Shown here piece by piece: positions 15,432 through 24,007 of a stretch of DNA of 46,059 nt. This stretch comes from Sedimentisphaerales bacterium (GTDB lineage Bacteria > Planctomycetota > Phycisphaerae > Sedimentisphaerales > Anaerobacaceae), in the NCBI GenBank assembly GCA_030603595.1, contig JAUVXL010000004.1:1-46059 (forward strand). Direction: 5' to 3'. Numbering within the stretch: the stretch's first letter is position 1; each line of letters starts with the position of its first letter. The translations under genes and the position numbers were made by a program. The notes under the pieces are model-generated. The model searched no databases and was not told where the DNA came from. It saw only the letters and a list, made by a program, of their open reading frames with translations.

Positions 15432-16721
15432 ATGGGCGCCGATTCCGGCGACAAGACGGCTCAGACGGGCAGGCAGCGGGTGCTAAAGGCCATTAACCAC
15501 GAGGCGGCGGACCGCGTTGCGGTGGATTTGGGCGGAACGCCTTGCTCGGGGGCACATGTCAGCGTAATCGCGAATCTGCGCAGGGCGCTCGGCCTGGATA
15601 AGGCCGATGAGCCGGTGAAGGTCGTCGAACCTTATCAGATGTTGGGCGAAATGGCGTCCGATTTGCGAGCGGCGCTGGGTATCGATGTGGTCAACCTGCC
15701 CAGCGCCAAGACGATGTTCGGTTTCGCCAATTCCGACTGGAAGCCGTGGCGAACGTTTGACGGGACCGACTGCCTCGTGGCGGGCGATTTCAATACGGAG
15801 CCGGAACCCAACGGCGATATCCTTATGTACCCTGAAGGTGATAAGTCGGCTCCGGCTTCGGGGCGAATGCCAAAAGGGGGGTATTATTTCGACTCGATCA
15901 TCCGCCAAAAGCCTATCGACGACGCCAGGCTCGACCCGGCGGACAATCTTGAGGAGTTTTCGCTGATCGGCGAGGATGATTTGGAGTATTATGAGCGGAC
16001 AGCGGCGGAGTTGTATGAGAATACTGATTTGGCTGTTGCGGCGGGTTTTGGCGGGATGGCCTTCGGCGATATTGCGCTGGTGCCGGCGCCCTGGCTCAAG
16101 GACCCCAAGGGAATCCGCGATATCGAGGAATGGTATATAAGCACGATCTCGCGCAGGCAGTACATAATGGACGTCTTCGCGGGGCAGGCTGAGATTGCGA
16201 TAAAGAACCTTGAGTGCATCTACCAGGCCGTCGGCGAGAAGATTCAAATACTGTTTATGGACGGGACGGACCTGGCGTCGCAGAACAGTCTGTTCTGCTC
16301 GCCGGATGCGTATAGAGAGCTGTATCTGCCGCATAGCAGAAGGCTCAACGACTGGATACACGCTCATACAAATTGGAAGACGATTAAGCATTGTTGCGGG
16401 GGCTGCGAACCGCTGATTGAGGGATTCATAGACGCCGGGTTCGACATTCTCAACCCGGTTCAGACTTCGGCTATGGGTATGGATCCGAAAAGGCTCGTTG
16501 AGAAATACGGGGGCAGGATAGTATTTTGGGGCGGCGGGGTGGATACGCAGCAGACTTTGCCGTTCGGGACGCCGGACGAGGTGCGTGCGCAGGTCGCCGA
16601 GCGAGTCGAGATATTCGGGCGAGCAAACGGCTTCGTCTTCAATCCAATCCACAACGTCCAGTGCAATACGCCCGTCGAGAACGTCCTGGCGATGTTCGAG
16701 GCGCTCGGAAGAAAGGTTTGA
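15432..16721 (+). CDS. URO-D superfamily protein, MtaA/MtbA-like methyltransferase
   Basis: A 429-residue cytoplasmic protein of the uroporphyrinogen-decarboxylase superfamily. Early it has 'RQRVLKAINHEAADRVAVDL', the usual opening. It carries the zinc-site pattern of corrinoid methyltransferases: His320 and Cys322 in 'KHCCGGCEP' and Cys411 in 'NVQCNTPVEN', rather than the residues of haem biosynthesis. It therefore probably moves methyl groups to or from a corrinoid protein or cofactor, substrate unknown. ATG 15432 has AGGAG eight bases upstream; the frame is open to 15201 but that part is repeat sequence. The GH2 gene starts 12 bases after its stop, so the two form an operon. Confidence 0.85.
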   Translation: MGADSGDKTAQTGRQRVLKAINHEAADRVAVDLGGTPCSGAHVSVIANLRRALGLDKADEPVKVVEPYQMLGEMASDLRAALGIDVVNLPSAKTMFGFANSDWKPWRTFDGTDCLVAGDFNTEPEPNGDILMYPEGDKSAPASGRMPKGGYYFDSIIRQKPIDDARLDPADNLEEFSLIGEDDLEYYERTAAELYENTDLAVAAGFGGMAFGDIALVPAPWLKDPKGIRDIEEWYISTISRRQYIMDVFAGQAEIAIKNLECIYQAVGEKIQILFMDGTDLASQNSLFCSPDAYRELYLPHSRRLNDWIHAHTNWKTIKHCCGGCEPLIEGFIDAGFDILNPVQTSAMGMDPKRLVEKYGGRIVFWGGGVDTQQTLPFGTPDEVRAQVAERVEIFGRANGFVFNPIHNVQCNTPVENVLAMFEALGRKV

Positions 16722-16733
16722 AAAGGAGAAATA

Positions 16734-18881
16734 ATGAGCAAATCAATGAGATCACACCAAATAACCGGCATTTCACTGTTAGCCGTCGTTACAATATTGG
16801 TCGGCTGCGCTTCGACTTGTTTCGCAGCCAAGGCCGGGCCGAGGAAGGTTGTCAGCTTGAACGGCAAGTGGGAAATCGAGCAGGGCGGTATGGATTCGGT
16901 CCCAGAGCAATTCGGGCATAAGGTCCCTGTCCCGGGGTTGGCGGATATGGCTGAGCCGGCTTTTGCTGAGGTGGGCAAGAAAAGCGAAAAGCGCGAGGCT
17001 TTCTGGTATCGCCGGACGTTCAAGGTCAAGGGCAAGATACCCGCGGTCGCCATCCTGAAGATTCATAAGGCCAAGTACGGCACGAAGGTATGGCTCAACG
17101 GCGAGGTCGTCGGAGAGCACCTTCCCTGCTTCACGCCCGCCTTGCTGGATGTGAAGGGGCTACTCAAAGGCAACGGCGAGGAAAATGAGCTTGTTATACG
17201 TCTCGGGGCCAATCGGGAATCTGTCCCGGAGGGGCAGCCAGCCGGGTGGGACTTCGAGAAATACAAGTACATCCCCGGAATCTACGATTCGGTCGAGTTG
17301 ATCCTCACCGGCAAGCCCTATATTGTAAACGTCCAAACAGTCCCGGATATCTCGGCCGGAAAGGTGAGAGTCGTTACTGAGATGCAATGGTCCGGCAAGT
17401 CAGGGCGGGGTTCTGTGACTTATGAGGTCGTCGAGGCCAAAACGGGCAAATCCGTCGGTGCGGTGAAGGCCTCGGGCATACCGTCCAAGGCCAATGAGAA
17501 AACCTTGCTCGATGTCGTTATTCCTATAGAGAATTGCCGGCTGTGGTCGCCGGAGGATCCTTTCCTGTATGAGCTAAAGGTCAATACCGGCGGCGATGCG
17601 GTGAAAGTCCGCTTCGGGATGCGGTCGTTTCGATTCGACCCCAAGACTAGGCGGGCTATTCTCAACGGCAAGCCCTACTATATGCGGGGGACGAATGTCT
17701 GCGTGTATCGCTTCTTCGAGGACGATGAGCGGGGCGATAAGCCGTGGGATAAGAAGTGGGTGCGAAGGCTGCATCGCAAGTTCAAGAGCATGCACTGGAA
17801 CTCGATTCGCTACTGCATAGGCTTTCCGCCGGAGCTTTGGTATGAAATCGCGGACGAGGAGGGATTCTTGATTCAGGATGAGTTTCCCATCTGGCTGTTG
17901 GGCAAGGCGCCGGAGAATCCGAAGGCCGAAAGAATTATTCCCGAATACACCGAATGGATGCGCGAGCGATGGAACCATGCCTGCGTCGTGATCTGGGACG
18001 GGCAAAACGAGAGCATCACCAAGGAAACGGGCAAGGCCATCGGAGCGGTTCGGCATCTGGACTTATCCGGTCGTGCGTGGGAGAACGGGTGGGCCGAGCC
18101 GCAGAACCCGACCGACTTCGTCGAGGCACATCCTTATCTGTTCATCAAGGGCTGGCAGGGCAAAGAGTCGTTTCGTCTAAGAGATATGGCAAAGGTCTCG
18201 GGCGCACCTTATCTGCGCGACGCACAAAAGAAACTCGGCGTTCCCGTTGTTATCAACGAATACGCCTGGCTGTGGCTCACCCGCGAAGGCGAGCCAACCT
18301 GCCTGACCGACAAAGTCTATAACAGCTTGCTGGGGGCGGATTCGACCATAGAGCAGCGGCGTGAACTTTACGCCAAATACCTCGCGGCGCTGAGTGAGTT
18401 CTGGCGGTGCCACCGTGAGTGTGCGGGGGTATTGCACTTTTGCGGATTGACCTATTCGCGGCCGGGCGATAAGCCCAGGCCCGAGGGCGGGGCAACGAGC
18501 GACCACTTCGTCGATCTCAAGAAGCTGAAGTTCGAGCCTAATTTCGAGAAGTATGTCCGCGACGCCTTCTCGCCGGTCGGGGTTATGGTCGATTTCTGGG
18601 ATGAGGAGATTGCCCCATCGGCCCAGAGGTGGCTTAACATCTTTGTTATCAACGACTTGTATGAAGACTGGAGAGGAACGGTTGAACTGCGAATTGTCCT
18701 CGGCAAGAAGGTTATTTCCAAACAGTCGAAACCCTGCACAGTGGAGGGGCTGGGCCGGGAGATACTGACTTTCGACGAGAAATTCCCGGCCGAGATCGGC
18801 AAATACCGACTCGAAGCGCAGTTGGTCTCGAAGGCTGGCAAGGGCGCGACGAGTTTCAGAGAATTCGAGATTGCTCAATAG
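16734..18881 (+). CDS. Exported glycoside hydrolase family 2 protein
   Basis: A 715-residue enzyme with the GH2 plan: signal with a possible lipobox 'LVGC' (about 20-23), N-terminal sugar-binding jelly roll (about 35-190, 'VVSLNGKWEIEQGG', 'FWYRRTFKV'), an immunoglobulin-like domain (about 195-310), then a TIM barrel. Glu426 in 'WDGQNES' is the expected acid/base and Glu509 in 'VVINEYAW' the expected nucleophile. The family includes beta-galactosidases, beta-glucuronidases and beta-mannosidases; the substrate cannot be read from sequence. ATG has AGGAG six bases upstream. It is coupled to the methyltransferase-like gene ahead and leads towards the sulfatase. Confidence 0.9.
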   Translation: MSKSMRSHQITGISLLAVVTILVGCASTCFAAKAGPRKVVSLNGKWEIEQGGMDSVPEQFGHKVPVPGLADMAEPAFAEVGKKSEKREAFWYRRTFKVKGKIPAVAILKIHKAKYGTKVWLNGEVVGEHLPCFTPALLDVKGLLKGNGEENELVIRLGANRESVPEGQPAGWDFEKYKYIPGIYDSVELILTGKPYIVNVQTVPDISAGKVRVVTEMQWSGKSGRGSVTYEVVEAKTGKSVGAVKASGIPSKANEKTLLDVVIPIENCRLWSPEDPFLYELKVNTGGDAVKVRFGMRSFRFDPKTRRAILNGKPYYMRGTNVCVYRFFEDDERGDKPWDKKWVRRLHRKFKSMHWNSIRYCIGFPPELWYEIADEEGFLIQDEFPIWLLGKAPENPKAERIIPEYTEWMRERWNHACVVIWDGQNESITKETGKAIGAVRHLDLSGRAWENGWAEPQNPTDFVEAHPYLFIKGWQGKESFRLRDMAKVSGAPYLRDAQKKLGVPVVINEYAWLWLTREGEPTCLTDKVYNSLLGADSTIEQRRELYAKYLAALSEFWRCHRECAGVLHFCGLTYSRPGDKPRPEGGATSDHFVDLKKLKFEPNFEKYVRDAFSPVGVMVDFWDEEIAPSAQRWLNIFVINDLYEDWRGTVELRIVLGKKVISKQSKPCTVEGLGREILTFDEKFPAEIGKYRLEAQLVSKAGKGATSFREFEIAQ

Positions 18882-19002
18882 TATCTTTGGCTAATAGGAG
18901 GCTAATGAACTCAAACTGGCCGATTCTGTTTTCTTGATACGGCTACCCAAGGCACAAGTTTACACAGATTAACACGGTTTTTCATATACTTGGATTCCTG
19001 CT

Positions 19003-19140
19003 TGCGCAGGGCAGGTGTTTAGCCTGGGAACTGATTTTACGGGCGTGGTGGCAGGACGCGGGCTGGAAGCCCGCGATACGCGCGGGCGAGACGCCCGCGA
19101 CACGGTGCTGTTTTGCACGGCTAAACACGTACTGCGCAGG
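19003..19140. mobile_element. 122-bp MITE-like element with 8-bp target-site duplication
   Basis: The element 19011-19132 has 14-bp imperfect terminal inverted repeats: GCAGGTGTTTAGCC at the left, and GGCTAAACACGTAC at the right (12 of 14 match). It is bracketed by identical TGCGCAGG octamers (19003-19010 and 19133-19140). Removing the element and one octamer restores 'GGATTCCTGCTTGCGCAGG' running into 'AATGAC', the same kind of hairpin repeat seen intact at 21310-21333. The interior is GC-rich with further hairpins ('GCGGGCTGGAAGCCCGC'). There is no transposase, so it is non-autonomous. Confidence 0.8.
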
Positions 19141-19260
19141 AATGACAGATAGTCTTATCCTGTTGTCAGAATTGTAGTTACATTAGAATCTCAGCAAAAA
19201 GCAGTCAGTTTGAGTAATGAAGAATTATCGCTGTTGCTGTATTTAGAAGAAAATAGAGGC

Positions 19261-21210
19261 ATGGAGGACCGAGAAGTGGAATGTGTTTCAGGAACGCGTC
19301 GCGATTTTTTAAGGGCCTCCGGGCTTTACGCCTCAACATTCGTTGTTTCCGGCTGTGCATCGACACTCAGACGAGCGGGCGATATAGAGTTGCGTGACAG
19401 GCCCAATATTCTCTGGATAACGTGCGAAGACGTAAGCCCTCAGTATCTCGGCTGCTACGGCGACGACTACGCCACGACGCCGAATCTGGATAAATTCGCT
19501 GCCCAAGCGATGCGATACACCAATGCGTTCGCCACGGCGCCGGTTTGCGCGCCTTCGCGGTCGTGCCTGGTTACGGGCGTCTATGCGACTTCGACGGGGA
19601 CGCAGCATTTGCGTTCGGACGTCAAGCTGCCTCGCGGGATCAAGTGCTTCCCGCAACTGCTGCGCGAGGCCGGGTATTACTGCTCCAACAATTACAAGAA
19701 GGACTACAACTTCAAAGACGTCGGCGTCTGGGACGAGTCGAGCCCCGATGCTCACTGGCGGAATCGTAAGACGGGTCAGCCGTTCTTCAGCGTCTTCAAT
19801 TTTATGTCCACGCATCAGGGGCAGATCAACGGCTCGGACGAATTGTTCTTCGAGACATACAGATCGAAACTCAAGGGCGAAGAGCTTCACGATGGCGACA
19901 AGATAATCCTGCCTCCCTACTATCCCGACACGCCTTTCGTGCGAAAGATATGGGCGCGGTATTATGATCTGATTAGTTTTATGGATAAGCAGACGGCCGA
20001 TTTGCTCGCCGAGCTTGAGGCCGACGGCCTGGCGGATGAGACGATAGTATTCTTCTTCTCCGACCACGGCATGGGGCTGCCCCGTTTCAAGCGGACGCTG
20101 TACGACTCCGGGCTACACGTCCCTCTAATGGTACATTTCCCGGCGAAGCACCGGCAGTTGAGTCCACAGGCGGGCGGCAGTGAGATAGAAAGGCTGGTCA
20201 GCTTTGTCGATTTTGCTCCGACGGTTTTGAACCTGCTGGATTTGCCCATCCCTGATTATATGCAGGGCACGCCGTTTCTGGGCCCGCGCTCGTCGGCAGT
20301 GCGCAAGTATATCTTCGGCGCATCAAGCCGGGTCGATGAGGTCTATGAGCTGCAGCGGTGCGTCCGTGGCAGGCGATACAAATACATCCGCAATTTTATG
20401 CCGCACCTGCCCTACATTCAGGCGAGCGAATACCCGGACCGCGCCGAGATTATGCAGGAGCTTCGCCGGGCGGTTGCCGAGGACGAGCTCCCAGACGTGC
20501 AGAGATTCTGGTGGCTGCCTGGAAAGCCTGTCGAGGAGTTCTACGATACGCAGGCCGACCCGCACGAGATAAACAACCTTGCCGGTTCGTCCGCCCATAA
20601 GAGCATTATTGACAAAATGAGGAGAATCCTGCGGGGGTGGATTCTGGAGACTCGCGATACCGGTTTTATGCCCGAAGCTGAGATGCACATTCGCGCCAAA
20701 GGCTCGACTCCGCACCAGATTACGGCTAAGCCGAGGGAATATCCGCTCAGGCATGTGTTCGCGGCGGCCGAGCTTGTAGGGGCGTCGGAGGAGAAGCTGC
20801 CGGGGATGGTCGAGTGCCTGAATAACAGCGACAGTGCGGTTAGATACTGGGGTGTTGTTGCGTTGGGTGCGCTTGGCGATAAGGCGAAGAAAGCCGCCGA
20901 TGCGCTTACCGCAGCGCTGGGCGACCGGAGCCCGAACGTTCGCTTCGCCGCCGCGGGGGTCCTGTGCAACCTTGGGCGATGTGAAGATGCTGTTGGGGTT
21001 TTGGCCAAGGGGCTGCGGAACGGTCGCGAGACGGTTGTGCTGCACGCGGCGCGGGAGATTTACGGCATCGGCTCTGAGGCGTGCGGGATTGTCCCGCAGA
21101 TAAAACAGGCGCGGGCGGAATGTAAGAATCCCGACGGCAGCTACAAGAACAATAACCATGCAATGTTTATCGACTGGGCGCTTAAATACGCCCTGGCCAA
21201 CTGCAAATAA
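19261..21210 (+). CDS. Exported sulfatase (family S1) with C-terminal HEAT repeats
   Basis: Removes sulfate esters, probably from a polysaccharide. From ATG 19261 the product is 649 residues: a Tat-type signal 'RRDFLRAS' (13-20), then the alkaline-phosphatase-like fold with metal-binding 'WITCEDVSP', the formylglycine site Cys96 in 'CAPSR', 'FFSDHGMGLP', and a C-terminal part of about 110 residues built of HEAT-like helices ('SAVRYWGVVALGALGDKAKK', 'SPNVRFAAAGVLCNLG'). Activation needs a formylglycine-generating enzyme, which is not in the window. The start is uncertain: a TTG at 19210 is in frame and adds 17 residues, and neither site has a good ribosome-binding sequence. The MITE lies just upstream. 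Confidence 0.9.
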   Translation: MEDREVECVSGTRRDFLRASGLYASTFVVSGCASTLRRAGDIELRDRPNILWITCEDVSPQYLGCYGDDYATTPNLDKFAAQAMRYTNAFATAPVCAPSRSCLVTGVYATSTGTQHLRSDVKLPRGIKCFPQLLREAGYYCSNNYKKDYNFKDVGVWDESSPDAHWRNRKTGQPFFSVFNFMSTHQGQINGSDELFFETYRSKLKGEELHDGDKIILPPYYPDTPFVRKIWARYYDLISFMDKQTADLLAELEADGLADETIVFFFSDHGMGLPRFKRTLYDSGLHVPLMVHFPAKHRQLSPQAGGSEIERLVSFVDFAPTVLNLLDLPIPDYMQGTPFLGPRSSAVRKYIFGASSRVDEVYELQRCVRGRRYKYIRNFMPHLPYIQASEYPDRAEIMQELRRAVAEDELPDVQRFWWLPGKPVEEFYDTQADPHEINNLAGSSAHKSIIDKMRRILRGWILETRDTGFMPEAEMHIRAKGSTPHQITAKPREYPLRHVFAAAELVGASEEKLPGMVECLNNSDSAVRYWGVVALGALGDKAKKAADALTAALGDRSPNVRFAAAGVLCNLGRCEDAVGVLAKGLRNGRETVVLHAAREIYGIGSEACGIVPQIKQARAECKNPDGSYKNNNHAMFIDWALKYALANCK

Positions 21211-21232
21211 TAAATCGGCGATGTTTGATTGG

Positions 21233-21365
21233 CTAATTAGTTCCTGTTGCGGAAAGCAAAAATCGCCAATGTCACCCCTGCGAAAGCAGGGGTCTATGGC
21301 TTGGAAACTGGATTCCTGCTTTCGCAGGAATGACAAATACTGTTTCCGCAACAGGTTCTAATTAG
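21233..21365. mobile_element. 133-bp inverted-repeat (MITE-like) element
   Basis: The two ends (21233-21255 and 21343-21365) are reverse complements over 23 bp with two mismatches, built around CTGTTGCGGAAA and TTTCCGCAACAG. The outermost 8 bp, CTAATTAG, is identical at both ends and could be a target duplication; it is also palindromic. The middle carries hairpin repeats 'CCCCTGCGAAAGCAGGGG' and 'ATTCCTGCTTTCGCAGGAAT'. There is no transposase. A shortened relative is at 12858-12895. Confidence 0.75.
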
Positions 21366-21394
21366 CGTTAAGAACATTTTTGGAGATAGCGACT

Positions 21395-22648
21395 ATGAGT
21401 AAGAGAACCGTATCGGCAGTATCGTTTCTATTTGCGATTGCATTATTCGTGCCTTGTGGTGCGGCGGAATCGGGCAGCTACATTAGGAGCATTCGTGAAT
21501 TCGGGGTGCTGCCGACTAATAGTGCTGCGATTAATGCTGCGAATCTGCAAAAGGCGATTGACCGGGCGCATCGGCGCGGTGCGGCCCTGTTCGTCGAGCC
21601 ATCGGAGGAGCCGTACCCTGTGGCCGGTGGGATAACCCTGCGGGCGAACGTCTCGTTGATCGGGGTGCACGGGCCGGTGGGGCGGGGGACCAGCCATCCT
21701 GAGAAAGCCCAGCCGGTCGGCAGTGTCTTTGCTATCGAGGATAAGGAAAAACCGTTCATCACGGTCGAGCATTCCACGCAGATTCGGGGGATTCAGTTCT
21801 GGTATCCCAAGCAAGCGCTCAGGGACCCGGCCAAGATTATCGAGTACCCGGCGACGATCCAGGCATCGCAAAGGAAAGGCGCCCAGGGGGTTACTCTGTC
21901 TTGCCTTACGTTTTACGGCGAGTTCCTGGCGATGGATTTCAAGGCCCGCCGCCGGGCCATCGTCGAGCAGATTCTGTTCGAGCACTGCTACGGGTATCCT
22001 CTCAGTGGGGAGTTCATCCGTATTGACTATTGCTATGATATTCCTCGGATTCTGCACTGCCATGTGAATCCGTCGAATCTTCGGCTGTTCAAAGGGGGAT
22101 ACAGCCGGGCCGTGGTCGATTCGGTGGTCGCGCGAAAGACGTTCACTTACCGAATCGACCATACCGACAACGCTCAGTTGATGGACCTGTTCACGTTCGG
22201 AGCGTACGGCGGGATTTATTTAGGGCCCGCCACCTACGGGCAATTGACGAATTTCAATCTCGACTGCGTTACCGTGGGGATCCATAAGCTCGGCGACAAC
22301 ACCTTCAACCGCAACTGGCAGATCGCCCAAGGCTCGATAATCGCCAACACCGGAGAGAGCGTCGAGGAGATTCATCCCATCATCATCGAGGGCAAAGGCC
22401 ATACGGCCATGACCAATGTCGAATCCTTTTCCGGAGGCAACGGCGCGTTGACGACGCTCAATAAGTCGCAGGACTATATGCTCGTTCGCGGCAGCGAGAA
22501 GCTTACAATCACTATGACCGGCGCGCGAATGCGAAACTACGTCGCCGACGAGCCGATTACTATCGAGAACCCGAACGCTGTCATTCAGGTGTTCGGATGC
22601 ATCGACAAAAACGAGGAGCCCTTCGAGTACAGAACGAAGAGGCCGTAA
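21395..22648 (+). CDS. Exported right-handed beta-helix protein, pectate-lyase superfamily-like
   Basis: A 417-residue protein with a signal peptide (about 1-24, ending 'VPCGAAESG'). The mature start 'SIREFGVLPTNSAAINAANL' followed by 'KAIDRAHRRGAALFVEP' is typical of the pectate-lyase/GH55-type helix opening, in which an index of positions is followed by a parallel beta-helix. The rest has evenly spaced short strands. I do not see a catalytic signature that fixes the reaction; it could be a lyase, a hydrolase or a binding protein. GGAG lies nine bases before the ATG at 21395. It is followed after 34 bases by the beta-propeller gene. Confidence 0.75.
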   Translation: MSKRTVSAVSFLFAIALFVPCGAAESGSYIRSIREFGVLPTNSAAINAANLQKAIDRAHRRGAALFVEPSEEPYPVAGGITLRANVSLIGVHGPVGRGTSHPEKAQPVGSVFAIEDKEKPFITVEHSTQIRGIQFWYPKQALRDPAKIIEYPATIQASQRKGAQGVTLSCLTFYGEFLAMDFKARRRAIVEQILFEHCYGYPLSGEFIRIDYCYDIPRILHCHVNPSNLRLFKGGYSRAVVDSVVARKTFTYRIDHTDNAQLMDLFTFGAYGGIYLGPATYGQLTNFNLDCVTVGIHKLGDNTFNRNWQIAQGSIIANTGESVEEIHPIIIEGKGHTAMTNVESFSGGNGALTTLNKSQDYMLVRGSEKLTITMTGARMRNYVADEPITIENPNAVIQVFGCIDKNEEPFEYRTKRP

Positions 22649-22682
22649 CCACTGCACGGGTCGGCGGATGAAAGGATAACGC

Positions 22683-23987
22683 TTGATAACACATTTCGCA
22701 AACAGACGGTTCGTGATTATTCTCGGTCTGCTCCTGACGATTCCCGCGTTCTGTCGGGACTGGCCGCAATGGCGCGGGCCTTTCTTCAACGGCTCTACGG
22801 ATGAAAAGGATTTGCCCTCCTCCTGGAGCGCAACGGAGAACACCAAGTGGGTCAGCCCCCTGCCCGGGCCAAGCGGAGCAACGGCGGCTGTCTCGAACGG
22901 CAGGGTGTTCGTGACCTCTATGGTCAAGGGGTCCAAAGAATATGTCGCCCTTTGCTTCGATGAGGAAACAGGCAAGCAGTTATGGCGAAAAGACGTCGGC
23001 TCCGATTCGCGCAGGCTCCCACGCAACAACCTGTGCTCGCCCTCGCCGGTCGCCGACGGCAAAAATGTTTATTTCCTCTACGGCAACGGTCCGCTCGTCG
23101 CTTTTGATTTCGAGGGCAACGAATTGTGGTCGCGAGATATCGAAAAGGAGTACGGCAATTTGGCTCTCCAGTTCGGCTATAGTAACAGTCCTCTGCTCTA
23201 CGCCGGCAAGCTGTATATTCTCGTGATCCGTCGCGACAGGCCCTACCGCCGACCCGAAGCCGACGGGCCGCTGGATTCGTTCATAATGGCGCTGGACCCG
23301 AAGAGCGGGCGAACCATCTGGAAACAGCAGCGAAAGACGGATGCCTTCGACGAGGGCATGGAGGCCTACGGTACGACGATTCCATTCGTTCACAACGGCA
23401 AGGTCGAACTGCTCAATACCGGCGGCGACTTCGTAACCGCTCACGACCCGATTGGCGGAACCGAACTCTGGCGATTCGAGTACTGGACGCGAAAGGTAAG
23501 GGACACGCGCATAATCCCGTCGCTGGTTGCCGGTGAAGGCATTATTTTCGGCGTGAAACACAAGCATAAAGGCCTCTTCGCGCTCCAGCCGCCCGACGAC
23601 GACAACCCGGCTAAAATACTCTGGGAATTCGATTACGCGGCGCCAGACGCCAGCACCCCGCTGTTCTACAAGGGCAGGCTGTATGTGCTTGACGGGATGA
23701 GGCGTGGTAAGGTTGTGACGTGCTTTGACCCGAAAACGGGCAGGCAATTCTGGCAGGGCAAACTCGGCGGGCGCGGGCCCTGGCGGGCCTCGCTGACGGC
23801 AAGCGACGGAAAGCTGTACTGCATCTGCGAGACCGGCGAGATCGTGGTACTAAGGGCCGGCGGAGACAAGTTCGAGGTCCTTTTCCAGACCAAGACCGCC
23901 GAGACGCCCATCCAATCCTCAATTTCGATCGCCAACGGTCGCCTGTTCATCCGCACGGCGGAGAATCTGTACTGCATCGGCAAATAG
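22683..23987 (+). CDS. Exported PQQ-type beta-propeller protein (BamB-like fold)
   Basis: A 434-residue protein with a signal peptide ('RRFVIILGLLLTIPAFC', about 8-25) and then a mature start 'DWPQWRGPFFNGS', the opening found on many planctomycete PQQ-repeat proteins. Repeating 'GRVFVTSM', 'GKLYILVI', 'GRLYVLDG' and 'GKLYCICE' strands spaced 50-70 residues apart indicate a seven- or eight-bladed propeller. No PQQ-dehydrogenase active site is visible. The start is TTG at 22683: AAAGGA lies six bases before it and there is no suitable ATG before the signal peptide. It lies between the beta-helix gene and the epimerase gene, 34 and 20 bases away, as part of one operon. Confidence 0.82.
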   Translation: MITHFANRRFVIILGLLLTIPAFCRDWPQWRGPFFNGSTDEKDLPSSWSATENTKWVSPLPGPSGATAAVSNGRVFVTSMVKGSKEYVALCFDEETGKQLWRKDVGSDSRRLPRNNLCSPSPVADGKNVYFLYGNGPLVAFDFEGNELWSRDIEKEYGNLALQFGYSNSPLLYAGKLYILVIRRDRPYRRPEADGPLDSFIMALDPKSGRTIWKQQRKTDAFDEGMEAYGTTIPFVHNGKVELLNTGGDFVTAHDPIGGTELWRFEYWTRKVRDTRIIPSLVAGEGIIFGVKHKHKGLFALQPPDDDNPAKILWEFDYAAPDASTPLFYKGRLYVLDGMRRGKVVTCFDPKTGRQFWQGKLGGRGPWRASLTASDGKLYCICETGEIVVLRAGGDKFEVLFQTKTAETPIQSSISIANGRLFIRTAENLYCIGK

Positions 23988-24007
23988 AGCAGAAAGGAAC
24001 AAAGCAA

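Noticed and set aside
15483-16652. Leftward ORF of 389 residues
   Set aside because: Antisense to the URO-D/methyltransferase-like gene, which has clear family motifs and zinc ligands.
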